Counted from the stretch's first letter, positions 34,916-43,842 are shown. The stretch: 64,000 bases of DNA from Pseudomonas mandelii (GCF_024138395.1 NZ_JAMYDU010000011.1:79964-143963), one strand, 5' to 3'. Notes: a model not told the origin generated them from the letters alone. Program-made: numbers and translations.

Positions 34916-35479
34916 ATGGACAGGGAAATCATCTTAATGCGTCATGGCCAGCCGAATCTGGCTGTGATCGACAAGATTTCATCACTCGATATGAAACACT
35001 GGATCGAACAATACGACCTCTCCGAAATCATCAACCAACTCGCCCCTGAGGCTAGTGTGGAGGTGGCCGCTACCGCCAGAGTGATCGTGTCGAGTACAGC
35101 ACCTCGGGCGTTGACCTCCGTTCGGGCGCTGGGCCTTCAGCCCAGCCTTGTAGATGAGATTTTCTGCGAGGCGCAGTTGCCCTACGGGCGATGGAAACGG
35201 CCGCGCCTTTCACCTTTTACGTGGGCATTTATCCTTCGAATCCTGTGGTTGTGCGGTTTCTCGGGGACGGTCGAGTCTGCCCGCAACGCTAGAGTGCGGG
35301 CCAATGCGGCAGCTCAACAACTTCAATCTCTTGCCAACGAAGGGCCAGTTCTGCTGCTCGGTCATGGATTCATGAATCGAATGATCGCCAAGCGATTGGA
35401 AGCTGCCGGATGGACGCGCCATATAAGCAATGGCAACCGGTACTGGAGCGCGACAGCCTACCGGATGAATCAGAGTTAA
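34916..35479 (+). CDS. Histidine phosphatase family protein
   Basis: This 187-aa protein has ILMRHGQPNLA at its N-terminus, the RHG phospho-acceptor motif, and GPVLLLGHGFMNRMIA near the end with the second catalytic His. The family includes phosphoglycerate mutase-like phosphatases; the substrate cannot be told. The ATG at 34916 has AAGGA ten bases upstream; a GTG at 34907 is in frame. It stands alone between the two DUF6124 cassettes. Confidence 0.8.
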   Translation: MDREIILMRHGQPNLAVIDKISSLDMKHWIEQYDLSEIINQLAPEASVEVAATARVIVSSTAPRALTSVRALGLQPSLVDEIFCEAQLPYGRWKRPRLSPFTWAFILRILWLCGFSGTVESARNARVRANAAAQQLQSLANEGPVLLLGHGFMNRMIAKRLEAAGWTRHISNGNRYWSATAYRMNQS

Positions 35480-35572
35480 GGCATGGCGACAGCCCACAGG
35501 CTCTCGCCACGGGTTATGCGGGCTGAATGTAACGAAAAGAGTTTCTCTGTCAGATTGGAGCCACGTCATCCT

Positions 35573-35697
35573 GGGAAATTTCCCGCAACCCGTAGCGACT
35601 TCCATGAACTGGCGAACAAGGTTTCCGGAAGATAGTCTTCACGCTTCGCTGCAAACCCTGCGGACGGTTTTGACAAGCCGAAACAGCGTAAGGATCC
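35573..35697 (+). promoter_or_regulatory. Conserved upstream region of DUF6124 cassette 2
   Basis: Homologous to 33369-33490, with the palindrome GGGAAATTTCCC (35573-35584) and TTTTGACAAGCCGAAA about 35 bp before the gene. Confidence 0.5.
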
Positions 35698-35718
35698 CTA
35701 ACCCCCTGGAACGCCCTT

Positions 35719-36087
35719 ATGAAAAAGATCACCCTGAAATTAATTAAAAATCCGGCCACTTCAGAGCCTGAAACCCTCGACCCAACCCAACCTCCCCAAG
35801 CCACCGAACGCGCTGTCAGCCCCCGCCGGCGCAACCTGAACAGAAACATCTTCAGCGTCCGTCCCGACGTCGATACAACCACCCTGCTCGCTCATGCCTG
35901 CGAAACCCTGGCGTCCCTCAACGTCATGACTTTGGACTTTGCCAATCGACTCGAAGGCTCGCAGCACAATGTGGCGCTGGCTCTTCATCAGTTGACGGTG
36001 TTGACCGAACTTTTGGTCAACCGAGCGCGGGACAACCTCGATCCGAACGGGTCGGTGGCCGTAGGCGAGCCTCCCGTCTTTCACTGA
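35719..36087 (+). CDS. DUF6124 (DUF3077-type) family protein, copy 2
   Basis: This 122-aa paralogue of the protein at 33680 keeps the conserved half (RPDVDTTTLLAHACETLASL, ALALHQLTVLTELLVNRARD), while the N-terminal half has diverged. DNA similarity extends through the upstream region and into the remnant of the partner gene downstream, so the whole cassette was duplicated. No clear ribosome site of the strength of copy 1 is seen. Function unknown. Confidence 0.7.
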   Translation: MKKITLKLIKNPATSEPETLDPTQPPQATERAVSPRRRNLNRNIFSVRPDVDTTTLLAHACETLASLNVMTLDFANRLEGSQHNVALALHQLTVLTELLVNRARDNLDPNGSVAVGEPPVFH

Positions 36088-36106
36088 GTGATCGCGCTCG
36101 TTGATC

Positions 36107-36214
36107 GAAGGCGCTTACCGTGAACTTGCGCGGATATTGGTGACTTCACTGCGCGATGGCTACGATTTACTGGATGTGGCTGGACGAAGGTTACAGACGC
36201 AAATTTTGGCGTAA
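36107..36214 (+). pseudogene. Truncated copy of the small DUF6124-partner gene
   Basis: The frame EGAYRELARILVTSLRDGYD continuing LLDVAGRRLQTQILA matches the last 35 residues of the 85-aa protein at 34090. The first 50 codons and the ribosome site are deleted; the sequence GTGATCGCGCTCGTTGATCG before the deletion matches the spacer of copy 1. Confidence 0.8.
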
Positions 36215-36223
36215 AAAACAAAA

Positions 36224-36248
36224 TAGGCGACCTCATCGAGGTCGCCTA
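36224..36248 (-). terminator. Hairpin between the DUF6124 relic and the XRE gene
   Basis: Stem AGGCGACCT / AGGTCGCCT with loop CATCG. It is flanked by a T-rich tract on the minus strand and by ACTTTT on the plus strand, so it may serve both convergent units. Confidence 0.65.
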
Positions 36249-36251
36249 CTT

Positions 36252-36500
36252 TTAGAACAAATCACCAAGTTCTTCCAAGGTCGGCATGGCTGCCGGAATG
36301 ACAGCAAATTCGCAATCCAGAGCACCTAACACCCGCGCATAAGCACTCATGCTCACAGAAAGAGTGCCCTTCTCTACTGCGATGACTTTCTGCCGAGTCA
36401 GCCCGGCGAGTTCGGCAAGATTTGCTTGTGTCAGGCCACGATTCATACGCCTTTCGCGTATTTGCTTACCTAAGCGGTAGATCAACAAAGAATAATCCAT
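36252..36500 (-). CDS. Orphan XRE (HipB-like) transcriptional regulator
   Basis: This 82-aa protein is a single helix-turn-helix domain (RGLTQANLAELAGLTRQKVI) with a short C-terminal tail. Length and pattern resemble HipB-like antitoxins, but no hipA follows; a terminator comes directly after it. The ATG at 36500 lies 19 bp from a perfect 14-bp palindrome that is probably its own operator. Confidence 0.8.
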   Translation of the reverse strand: MDYSLLIYRLGKQIRERRMNRGLTQANLAELAGLTRQKVIAVEKGTLSVSMSAYARVLGALDCEFAVIPAAMPTLEELGDLF

Positions 36501-36519
36501 GTTCCGTTACCGTGACATT

Positions 36520-36533
36520 TACATTTAAATGTA
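36520..36533. promoter_or_regulatory. Palindromic operator upstream of the XRE gene
   Basis: TACATTTAAATGTA is a perfect 14-bp palindrome in the leader of the XRE gene, suitable for a dimer of that regulator. Confidence 0.6.
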
Positions 36534-36667
36534 CCGTATACATAACACTAATGCGACGCTGAAATACCGGACACGCCGGAGGGTCGCCCATCCACATGAA
36601 TTTTTCTTCACCCCACCGCCTCTCTCCAACCTGTACATTCCTCTCGCTCTTCAAGAAACTACAGTTT

Positions 36668-36692
36668 GCCCGCCTCCCGCGGGCTTTTTTTT
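36668..36692 (+). terminator. Strong terminator without a visible upstream gene
   Basis: Stem GCCCGC / GCGGGC, loop CTCCC, then eight T on the plus strand. No plus-strand coding region ends before it. Confidence 0.8.
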
Positions 36693-36767
36693 GCCTGCCG
36701 TTTTGTTAGCGATGATCTCAAGTGACCGGCGCCGGGTCACATGAACCCGCCGCACCCTTGAAGGTGC

Positions 36768-37631
36768 TCAAGACCATGAAGGTGGGGCGTCAGGCTTATT
36801 ACTTTGTAACCCTGTAAACGGCTCAACAACCGGTGACGCAACCTTCTGCAGTACAGGCAGCTCCAGCCGCGCCCGTCCATAGAACGCCAACGCCGTCAGC
36901 AAACATGCCAGCCATACAATGATTCCGGCCCAGAAGGTGTGGGACATGTAGTGCCAACCCTGTAGAACCCGCGTCGTGCCGTAAACGAAACCGAGCAGCA
37001 GCGAGCCGTGCATCAGCGCTTTGGAATACCGCCAGCGATAGCGGCGCGCCACGAAGTACAGCGCGAGCATGGTGAAGCCGCCCGACGCATGTCCACCCGG
37101 CCAGCAGCGACCGTCGCCAGCGACCTTCAGCAGATCGAAATTCTGGTACCACTCTTTGTGTTCGATTTTCCCGGCGTACTGAGTCGTTTCGACCGGGCAA
37201 TACACACTGGTGTGGCCTTTGAGGTAGTGGATAATGCCAGTGCTGATGGAAAACGCGAACACCACATAGAGAAAATCCCGACGGTGTTTACTGGCGAACC
37301 GAAGTACCGGCGCGATTTGGATTTTTTCCAGGAACGCGATGATCTTCGAATGTTTTTCAGCTTTCAGCCGCGGCCAGAGAAACGACAGCAAAGCGCCAAT
37401 TATCGCAACCTCACCCGTCCAGTTCGGGATGATCCGCGCCCATTTATGGGTGATCTTCTCGAACAAATGGACATGGTCCAACGGAAATACCCGGGTGGCC
37501 GGATCATAAAAAAGATCGCTGAAGGCGATGTCGATTTTAGTCAGGTCAAACAGCAGGAATACCACGACCGCGCAAACCAGCGGGATACCAAAGTTTGCCC
37601 AGTAAAAGCGGTAACGGGAAGAAGTCAGCAT
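36768..37631 (-). CDS. PAP2-family membrane phosphatase
   Basis: This 287-aa inner-membrane protein has about six hydrophobic segments. The PAP2 signature is present in degenerate form: HYLKGHTSVYCP (motif 1), CWPGGHASGGF (motif 2) and TRVLQGWHYMSH (motif 3), with the catalytic histidines kept. Members remove phosphate from lipid phosphates or lipid A precursors. It starts 34 bp after the histidine phosphatase gene and is probably co-transcribed with it, so the pair may act on envelope phosphates. The exact substrate is unknown. Confidence 0.85.
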   Translation of the reverse strand: MLTSSRYRFYWANFGIPLVCAVVVFLLFDLTKIDIAFSDLFYDPATRVFPLDHVHLFEKITHKWARIIPNWTGEVAIIGALLSFLWPRLKAEKHSKIIAFLEKIQIAPVLRFASKHRRDFLYVVFAFSISTGIIHYLKGHTSVYCPVETTQYAGKIEHKEWYQNFDLLKVAGDGRCWPGGHASGGFTMLALYFVARRYRWRYSKALMHGSLLLGFVYGTTRVLQGWHYMSHTFWAGIIVWLACLLTALAFYGRARLELPVLQKVASPVVEPFTGLQSNKPDAPPSWS

Positions 37632-37665
37632 CGTACGTCCTGATCCAGAGGGATGATGGTGAAGC

Positions 37666-38358
37666 TCATTCAGTGGTCACCGAGCGCCAGTCGGAGGCCT
37701 CGATGAAACCGAGCATGCGCGGTGGCTGAGACTTTTTGGCGGAGATAAACAGAGAAGCGCCGTAACCAAGGGTCGCGGAAGGTAACTTGAGGTCTTTTTC
37801 GAGTTGCGCCATGCATTCGCTATGGGTCACCAGAATCAGGTTGCGCCCGGCCACTTTGTGCGCCAAGGCATCGCGCAGCATGCTGCCCCTGCAACGGATC
37901 AACCAGTCTTCACCGACGCCAACCTTGTTGAACATGTAACCGGCGGTTTGCGCCGTACGCATCGCCGGGCTGTTGTAGATGTCGGCCCGATCCAGGCCCA
38001 AACGCTCGAACTGGGCGCCCACACTCACTGCCACGCTACGGGAGCGGTCGGTGATGCCATCGTTACCGATCAGGCAGGCTGCGGTGGAGTGATCGCAGCG
38101 CTCGACGTGGCGCACCAGCACGATCATGTCGCCCTTGGCCCAACCAGTCGCCAACGCGCGGGCACCCGAAACGTTGCCATGGGCCAGGTCCGGCACGGCA
38201 GCGGGCCGCAACAGCCAAACCGTCAGCGGAATCACCAACAAGGCAGATGCCAGCACAACCGCGGCGTTTCGATAACGGGCCAAAGGGCTCAGATCGATCG
38301 AGCGTTTTATCCCGAACAGACTCAGTCTCAATTCCACATCAAGCCGCCTCGCCGGCAT
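37666..38358 (-). CDS. Membrane-anchored histidine phosphatase
   Basis: This 230-aa protein has one transmembrane segment (about residues 32-51) followed by a periplasmic histidine phosphatase domain: IVLVRHVERCD (RH motif, with Val-Glu-Arg in place of Gly), NSPAMRTAQTA and ILVTHSECM. The RHxER form resembles Ais-type lipopolysaccharide heptose-phosphate phosphatases. First gene of a two-gene unit with the PAP2 protein. Confidence 0.8.
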   Translation of the reverse strand: MPARRLDVELRLSLFGIKRSIDLSPLARYRNAAVVLASALLVIPLTVWLLRPAAVPDLAHGNVSGARALATGWAKGDMIVLVRHVERCDHSTAACLIGNDGITDRSRSVAVSVGAQFERLGLDRADIYNSPAMRTAQTAGYMFNKVGVGEDWLIRCRGSMLRDALAHKVAGRNLILVTHSECMAQLEKDLKLPSATLGYGASLFISAKKSQPPRMLGFIEASDWRSVTTE

Positions 38359-38597
38359 GCACCACTGTCATTCGTTGCCGCGAGGGTAAAGACGCACGCG
38401 TCGGCAGCCGGTGAAACTCATGTGAAAAAAAGCTTAAGACCCGCCCAAAAGTTTTGTTACAGAATCGGTATAACAAAATCCTTTCAGCTCTCGGGATTGC
38501 TGCCGATACATACCTGCTAACCCCTTGCTGGCTCTTAAAACAACAATCTTCCAGCCAACCGACGATCAAGAAGCACAACGTTCCTGGAGGAATATTG

Positions 38598-40517
38598 ATG
38601 AATAGCTGGTTCGGTAATATCAGCGTGAACCTGAAACTGGGCTTGGGATTCGGCCTGGTCCTGGCACTGACTTGCGTCCTCGCCCTGACCGGCTGGACGA
38701 GCCTGGGCGGGTTGATTGACCGCAGCAACTGGATGAGCGACATCACTCAGCTCAACGCCGGCCTGACCAAGCTGCGTGTGGTTCGCCTGCAATACATGTT
38801 GACCAACGGCGATGAAACGGCCGCACAGAATGTGCAGACCACCCTCGACGGTTTCATCGCTCAGCAACAATCGTTGCTGTCGACATTCAAGAGCCCGGAA
38901 AACGTCAAGCTGCTCAAAGAGCAGAGCGCGACCATCAGCGCTTACCAGATATCCCTGAACAAAATGCGCAGCGCCTACCGCACCGGTAACAGCGCCCGCG
39001 ACGCTATGGGCGCCAACGCTGAAACCGCCAGCAAGTTGATCGAAGCGATCAGCGCCCGCGTACAGCAAATGCCCCTGAGCGACCAACGCTTCGAACAGTT
39101 CCAGGCCATCACCGCAGCCAAGGAAGCGTTCATCCTGGCGCGCTACGAAGTGCGTGGTTACACCGCCAGCACCAACGTCGAGACCGAGCAAAAAGCCGTC
39201 GCGCAACTGGACACGGCCATCGCCAGCCTGAAACAGCTCAATGTGCATTTCGCCGAGACCCAGCAAGATGCCCTGCGTCAGCTGGAAACCGCGCTGAGCA
39301 ACTACCGAGGCGCCTTGCAAGCGTATAAAACCGCCAACACCGATGCGGTGCAGGCGCGCAAGGAAATGACCGAACAGGGCGCCACCATCGTAACCCTGAG
39401 CGATCAGCTGTATCAGATCCAGCTCGACCGCCGCGACGCGGAAAGCGCCCAGGCGCGCACGCTGCAACTGATCAGCACCTTGCTGGCATTGCTGGTGGGC
39501 GTCATTGCCGCCGTGATCATCACCCGTCAGATTACCGGCCCGTTGCGCGATACCCTGGCCGTGGTCGAACGCATCGCCAGCGGCGATCTGTCCCAGGATG
39601 TCAAAGTGACTCGCCGCGACGAACTCGGCGTGTTGCAGCAAGGCATCGCGCGCATGGGCGTAACCCTGCGCGATTTGATCAGTGGTATCCGCGATGGCGT
39701 CACCCAGATCGCCAGCGCCGCCGAAGAACTGTCGGCCGTGACCGAGCAAACCAGCGCCGGGGTCAACAGCCAGAAGATCGAGACCGATCAAGTGGCCACC
39801 GCCATGCACGAGATGACTGCCACGGTGCAGGAAGTCGCGCGCAACGCTGAAGAAGCGTCCCAGGCCGCAGCCGCCGCTGACGGCGAAGCGCGCGAAGGTG
39901 ACAAAGTGGTCAACGAAGCCATCGCCCAGATCGAGCGCCTGGCCAGCGAAGTGGCGCGCTCCACTGAAGCGATGAGCGTGTTGCAGAAAGAAAGCGACAA
40001 GATCGGCAGCGTCATGGACGTGATCAAAGCCGTGGCCGAGCAGACGAACTTGCTGGCACTCAACGCCGCCATCGAAGCGGCACGTGCCGGTGAAGCCGGT
40101 CGTGGTTTTGCCGTGGTGGCCGACGAAGTTCGCGGCCTGGCCCAGCGCACGCAAAAATCCACCGAGGAAATCGAAGGCTTGGTGGCCGGCCTGCAGAACG
40201 GCACCCAACAAGTGTCGGCCGTGATGAACAACAGCCGCGCCCTGACCGACAGCAGCGTGGCGCTGACCCGCAAGGCCGGCGTGTCACTGGAAAACATCAC
40301 CCGTACCGTGTCGAACATCCAATCGATGAACCAGCAGATCGCTGCCGCCGCCGAGCAACAAAGCGCTGTGGCCGAAGAGATCAGCCGCAGCATCATCAAC
40401 GTACGCGACGTGTCCGAACAGACCGCCGCCGCCAGCGACGAAACGGCCGCCTCCAGTGTTGAATTGGCGCGGTTGGGTAATCAGTTGCAGATGATGGTGA
40501 GTCACTTCCGGGTTTGA
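38598..40517 (+). CDS. Methyl-accepting chemotaxis protein with HBM-type sensor
   Basis: This 639-aa chemoreceptor has an N-terminal transmembrane helix (residues 12-33), a long all-helical periplasmic domain of about 260 residues of the HBM type, and a second transmembrane helix near 290-312 (LISTLLALLVGVIAAVII). HAMP follows (RQITGPLRDTLAVVERIASG), then a signalling domain with the hairpin tip NLLALNAAIEAARAGEAGRG. HBM receptors in Pseudomonas sense organic acids or amines; the ligand is not readable here. The ATG at 38598 has GGAGG seven bases upstream. No CheR-binding pentapeptide at the C-terminus. Confidence 0.92.
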   Translation: MNSWFGNISVNLKLGLGFGLVLALTCVLALTGWTSLGGLIDRSNWMSDITQLNAGLTKLRVVRLQYMLTNGDETAAQNVQTTLDGFIAQQQSLLSTFKSPENVKLLKEQSATISAYQISLNKMRSAYRTGNSARDAMGANAETASKLIEAISARVQQMPLSDQRFEQFQAITAAKEAFILARYEVRGYTASTNVETEQKAVAQLDTAIASLKQLNVHFAETQQDALRQLETALSNYRGALQAYKTANTDAVQARKEMTEQGATIVTLSDQLYQIQLDRRDAESAQARTLQLISTLLALLVGVIAAVIITRQITGPLRDTLAVVERIASGDLSQDVKVTRRDELGVLQQGIARMGVTLRDLISGIRDGVTQIASAAEELSAVTEQTSAGVNSQKIETDQVATAMHEMTATVQEVARNAEEASQAAAAADGEAREGDKVVNEAIAQIERLASEVARSTEAMSVLQKESDKIGSVMDVIKAVAEQTNLLALNAAIEAARAGEAGRGFAVVADEVRGLAQRTQKSTEEIEGLVAGLQNGTQQVSAVMNNSRALTDSSVALTRKAGVSLENITRTVSNIQSMNQQIAAAAEQQSAVAEEISRSIINVRDVSEQTAAASDETAASSVELARLGNQLQMMVSHFRV

Positions 40518-40546
40518 CGTTAAGTCAGCGGTGAATGACAGATCCG

Positions 40547-40612
40547 TTCGCGGGCAAGCCTCGCTCCCACAGGTTACTCACTAAACCTGTAGGAGCGAGG
40601 CTTGCCCGCGAA
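40547..40612. repeat. Inverted pair of REP elements
   Basis: TTCGCGGGCAAGCCTCGCTC and its reverse complement, separated by about 15 bp and able to form a large hairpin after the chemoreceptor gene. Confidence 0.9.
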
Positions 40613-40638
40613 GGCGATCTACCGATCACCAGAGTTAT

Positions 40639-40707
40639 TCAGGCTTCCCACGGATTGATCACTTCAATCCCGGGAAATTCGAAGTCCCTAACCCGCAGAG
40701 CAGCCGA
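40639..40707 (-). pseudogene. C-terminal relic of a PIN-domain (VapC-like) toxin
   Basis: The minus strand reads AALRVRDFEFPGIEVINPWE then Ala-stop, the typical end of PIN toxins (TRNvrDFe..GvevINPW). Nothing of the N-terminal part or of an antitoxin is seen upstream; only some 22 codons remain. Confidence 0.5.
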
Positions 40708-40713
40708 ACGGCC

Positions 40714-41082
40714 TCAGACACTGATCGCATTGGTAAACACTAACCGATTGCCGAACGGATCGCTGATGGTCATGTCCTGGCTCCCCCAAGGCATGGCCTG
40801 AATTTGCGGGCGGGCGAACTGATACTCCTTGGCCAGCAATTGCTGCTGGAAAGTCTCCAGTTCATCGGTCTCGATCCGCAACGCCGAGCCCGGTGTGCTG
40901 TCGCCGTGGTGTTCGGACAGGTGCAGCACGCATTCGCCACGGGAGATTTGCAGGTACAGCGGGAAGTTTGTTTCGAAGCGATGCTGCCAGTCGATCTTGA
41001 ACCCCAGGAAGTCGACGTAGAATTCCAATGCCTTGGTTTCATCGAAAATCCGCAGGATCGGGGTGGTTTTGCCGAAACTCAT
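40714..41082 (-). CDS. Glyoxalase/bleomycin-resistance fold protein
   Basis: This 122-aa vicinal-oxygen-chelate protein opens TPILRIFDETKALEFYVDFL, with RGECVLHLSEHHGD in the middle and MTISDPFGNRLVF at the end, the usual pattern of single-domain members. The histidine and glutamate positions suggest a metal site. The family covers antibiotic binding, dioxygenases and isomerases; the exact role is unknown. Stands alone. Confidence 0.85.
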   Translation of the reverse strand: MSFGKTTPILRIFDETKALEFYVDFLGFKIDWQHRFETNFPLYLQISRGECVLHLSEHHGDSTPGSALRIETDELETFQQQLLAKEYQFARPQIQAMPWGSQDMTISDPFGNRLVFTNAISV

Positions 41083-41278
41083 GGGGTAGCTCCCTGACTG
41101 AATGAGCCCAGTGTAGCCGGGCTGGATGTCAGCGCTTCGGCTTCATGGGGGGATTCTTTAATCTCAGAGTGCCATCACTCCAAAAAAGATCAAAAGATCG
41201 CGCCTTCGGCAGCATCTATGATTACCCCCCTTCTCTGGCCAGAAAACGCGTGGGAACGATCAATGACTCAACGATCAC

Positions 41279-42724
41279 TCAGTCATGATGCTCGCTGGCG
41301 CGTTTGAGCAGTTTCTTGCAGCGTTCGGACAAATGCAGCACACGTAGCTGCTTTCCAGCCTTGGCGTAGCGCTCGCGCAATGTCTTCAGCGCGGCAATGG
41401 CCGAGTAGTCGACGAAGCTCAGGTGGCGACAATCAAGGGTCACCTGGGCCGGGTCATTGGCGGGGTCGAACTGGTTGAGGAATGGCGTGGTAGAGGCGAA
41501 AAACAGTGTGCCGTGCAGGCGGTAGAGTTTGCTGCCGTCGCTTTCCTGATAGCTGTCGGCATACAGCTCGCGAGCCTGTTGCCAGGCGAAGTTGAGCGCC
41601 GCAATGATGATTCCGCACAACACGGCGATGGCCAGATCGGTGAACACCGTAATCACCGTCACCGCGATGATCACCAAGACATCGTTCAGTGGCACCTTGT
41701 TCAGCACCCGCAACGAAGCCCAGGCGAAGGTCTGCTGCGCCACCACGAACATCACCCCGACCAGTGCGGCCAGCGGGATACGCTCGATCAGCGGCGAAAG
41801 GAACAGCACGAACAGCAGAATCATCACCCCGGCCACTGCACCGGACAGCCGACCGCGACCGCCAGAGCTGAGGTTGATCATGGTTTGCCCGATCATGGCG
41901 CAGCCCCCCATGCCACCGAACACGCCAGAAACTATATTGGCGGCTCCGAGCGCCACGCACTCGCGATCCGGGTAGCCGCGGCTCTCGGTGATCTCGTCGG
42001 TGAGGTTCAGGGTCAGCAGGGTTTCCAGCAAGCCGACCAACGCCATCAATATCGCGTAAGGCGCGATGATGTGCAGGGTTTCCAGGCTCCAGGGGATATC
42101 TGGCAGCGCGAAGCTCGGCAAACCGCCGGCAATGTTCGCCATGTCGCCCAGGGTGCGGGTCGGCAGGTTAAGTAGATAAACCGCCAGCCCAACCCCCAGA
42201 ATCGCCACCAGTGCTGGCGGCACGGCACGTGTCAGGCGTGGCATCAGGTAGACGATGGCCATCGTCAGCGCCACCAGCCCGACCATCATGTACAGCGGCG
42301 AGCCACTTAACCAGACCTCACCGCTTTTGAAGTGCTCCAACTGAGCCAGGGCAATGATGATCGCCAGGCCGTTGACGAAGCCGAGCATCACCGGGTGCGG
42401 CACCATGCGCACCAGTTTGCCCAGCTTCAACAGACCGAACGCGAGCATGATCAACCCGCCCAGCAACACAGTCGCCAGCAAGTACTGCACGCCGTGCTGC
42501 ACCACCAGCGCGACGATCACCACGGCCATCGATCCGGCGGCACCAGACACCATCCCCGGCCGCCCACCAAACAGCGCAGTCAGGGTGCAGATGATGAAAG
42601 CGCCGTACAGCCCCATCAATGGATTGAGGTGGGCCACCAGCGCGAAGGCGATGCATTCGGGCAGCAGGGCGAAAGAGGTCGTGAGTCCGGCCAGGACATC
42701 GGCGCGCAGACGTTTGGGTTTCAT
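41279..42724 (-). CDS. SulP-family inorganic anion transporter
   Basis: This 481-aa inner-membrane permease has about ten transmembrane segments (ADVLAGLTTSFALLPECIAF, GGLIMLAFGLLKLGKLVRMV, RIPLAALVGVMFVVAQQTF) and a C-terminal STAS domain from about residue 400 (QVTLDCRHLSFVDYSAIAAL). Members carry sulfate, bicarbonate or dicarboxylates; no carbonic anhydrase gene is adjacent to decide. Complete and alone, with REP elements behind its start. Confidence 0.9.
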   Translation of the reverse strand: MKPKRLRADVLAGLTTSFALLPECIAFALVAHLNPLMGLYGAFIICTLTALFGGRPGMVSGAAGSMAVVIVALVVQHGVQYLLATVLLGGLIMLAFGLLKLGKLVRMVPHPVMLGFVNGLAIIIALAQLEHFKSGEVWLSGSPLYMMVGLVALTMAIVYLMPRLTRAVPPALVAILGVGLAVYLLNLPTRTLGDMANIAGGLPSFALPDIPWSLETLHIIAPYAILMALVGLLETLLTLNLTDEITESRGYPDRECVALGAANIVSGVFGGMGGCAMIGQTMINLSSGGRGRLSGAVAGVMILLFVLFLSPLIERIPLAALVGVMFVVAQQTFAWASLRVLNKVPLNDVLVIIAVTVITVFTDLAIAVLCGIIIAALNFAWQQARELYADSYQESDGSKLYRLHGTLFFASTTPFLNQFDPANDPAQVTLDCRHLSFVDYSAIAALKTLRERYAKAGKQLRVLHLSERCKKLLKRASEHHD

Positions 42725-42815
42725 GGCTTACCTAAAAAATACAGGCGGGAGAAGAGAGCGCGGATGTTACGGAATTGAGGGCGGGCCGGCCAGTGAATGG
42801 GCCGGCAGAAACGCA

Positions 42816-42907
42816 ATCGCGAGCAGGCTCGCTCCCACAATGGACTTGCGTCGATTCACAATAATAGGATCAACACAGAACCAATGTGGGAGCGAGCCTG
42901 CTCGCGA
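42816..42907. repeat. Inverted REP pair
   Basis: ATCGCGAGCAGGCTCGCTCC-CACA and its reverse complement 44 bp apart, a second Pseudomonas REP subtype. Confidence 0.9.
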
Positions 42908-42930
42908 TGAACGATAACGCAGTCTTCGAA

Positions 42931-43842
42931 TTAGCCTCTGAAATCCGCAATCGCATAAGCCGCCAATTTGCCCTGAATGAAGTCCAGGAAGCATTGAATC
43001 CGTAGGGCAAGTTGCGAGTTGCGGTAGTACACCGCGTTGATCGGTTGGCGATATCCGCTGTTGAACTCCGCCAGCAGCACCTGCAAGCGACCGGCGCGGA
43101 TGTCGTCGATGGTCATGAAGTGCGACAGGCAGGCGATGCCCTGCCCTGCCAGTGCCAGATGCCTGATTGTTTCGCCACTGGACGCACAGATCGACGCCTG
43201 GATCGGCCAGCGATCACCGTGGACATAGCGCAGCGGCCATTGGTTGAGGCCTTCGTTCTGGGTAAATCCCAGCAGCGTATGGTCGGCCAGATCTGCAACG
43301 GCGGCCGGTACGCCGTGTTGCTCCAGATACGCTGGGCTGGCGACGATGTGCAGCGGGCTGCAACCCAAAGAGCGGGCGTGTAGGGTCGAATCGGCCAGCG
43401 TGCCGATGCGGATGGCGATGTCGGTGCTTTGTTCGAGCAGGTCGATGATCAGGTCATTACTGTTGAGTTCGAGCTGGATGTCCGGGTAGAGACGGCGGAA
43501 CTCATCGATGTAAGGCACGATGGCGTGCAGCATGAACGGCGACGCGGCATTGATTCGCAGGCGCCCGGAGGGGGTTTGCTGGCGTGAGGACAGGCGCTCT
43601 TCGAGTTCGTCCATCTGATCGAGAATCAGCTTGGCGTGCTCGAAGAAATACTTGCCCTCCTCGGTCAGGTCCATGCGTCGCGTGGTGCGGTTGATCAGCG
43701 TGGTGTCGAGCTTGGCCTCCAATCGCGACAGCGTGCGGCTGACCGCCGACGGCGTTTGTCCGACCTGTTCGGCCGCCGCAGAAATCGACCCGCATTCAAT
43801 CACGCAGACGAAAATCTGCAACTCATCGGATCTGGCTTTCAC
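42931..43842 (-). CDS. LysR-family transcriptional regulator
   Basis: This 303-aa protein has the N-terminal HTH (CGSISAAAEQVGQTPSAVSR) and a LysR substrate domain (SGRLRINAASPFMLHAIVP, GQGIACLSHFM). The start is set at the GTG at 43842, with AGGA six bases upstream. The frame stays open to 43947 but that extension runs towards a REP-like element and is not typical of the family. Its target is unclear; the quinone reductase upstream is in the same orientation, not divergent. Confidence 0.85.
   Translation of the reverse strand: MKARSDELQIFVCVIECGSISAAAEQVGQTPSAVSRTLSRLEAKLDTTLINRTTRRMDLTEEGKYFFEHAKLILDQMDELEERLSSRQQTPSGRLRINAASPFMLHAIVPYIDEFRRLYPDIQLELNSNDLIIDLLEQSTDIAIRIGTLADSTLHARSLGCSPLHIVASPAYLEQHGVPAAVADLADHTLLGFTQNEGLNQWPLRYVHGDRWPIQASICASSGETIRHLALAGQGIACLSHFMTIDDIRAGRLQVLLAEFNSGYRQPINAVYYRNSQLALRIQCFLDFIQGKLAAYAIADFRG

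Noticed and set aside
38535..40211. 558-codon minus-strand frame inside the chemoreceptor gene
   Set aside because: Antisense shadow of a conserved chemoreceptor, with a repetitive His/Gly-rich composition typical of such shadows.
41185..41222. Possible terminator AAAAGATCAAAAGATCGCGCC
   Set aside because: It is a half copy of the intergenic repeat seen at 43881 and 48451, not a proper hairpin with a U tract.
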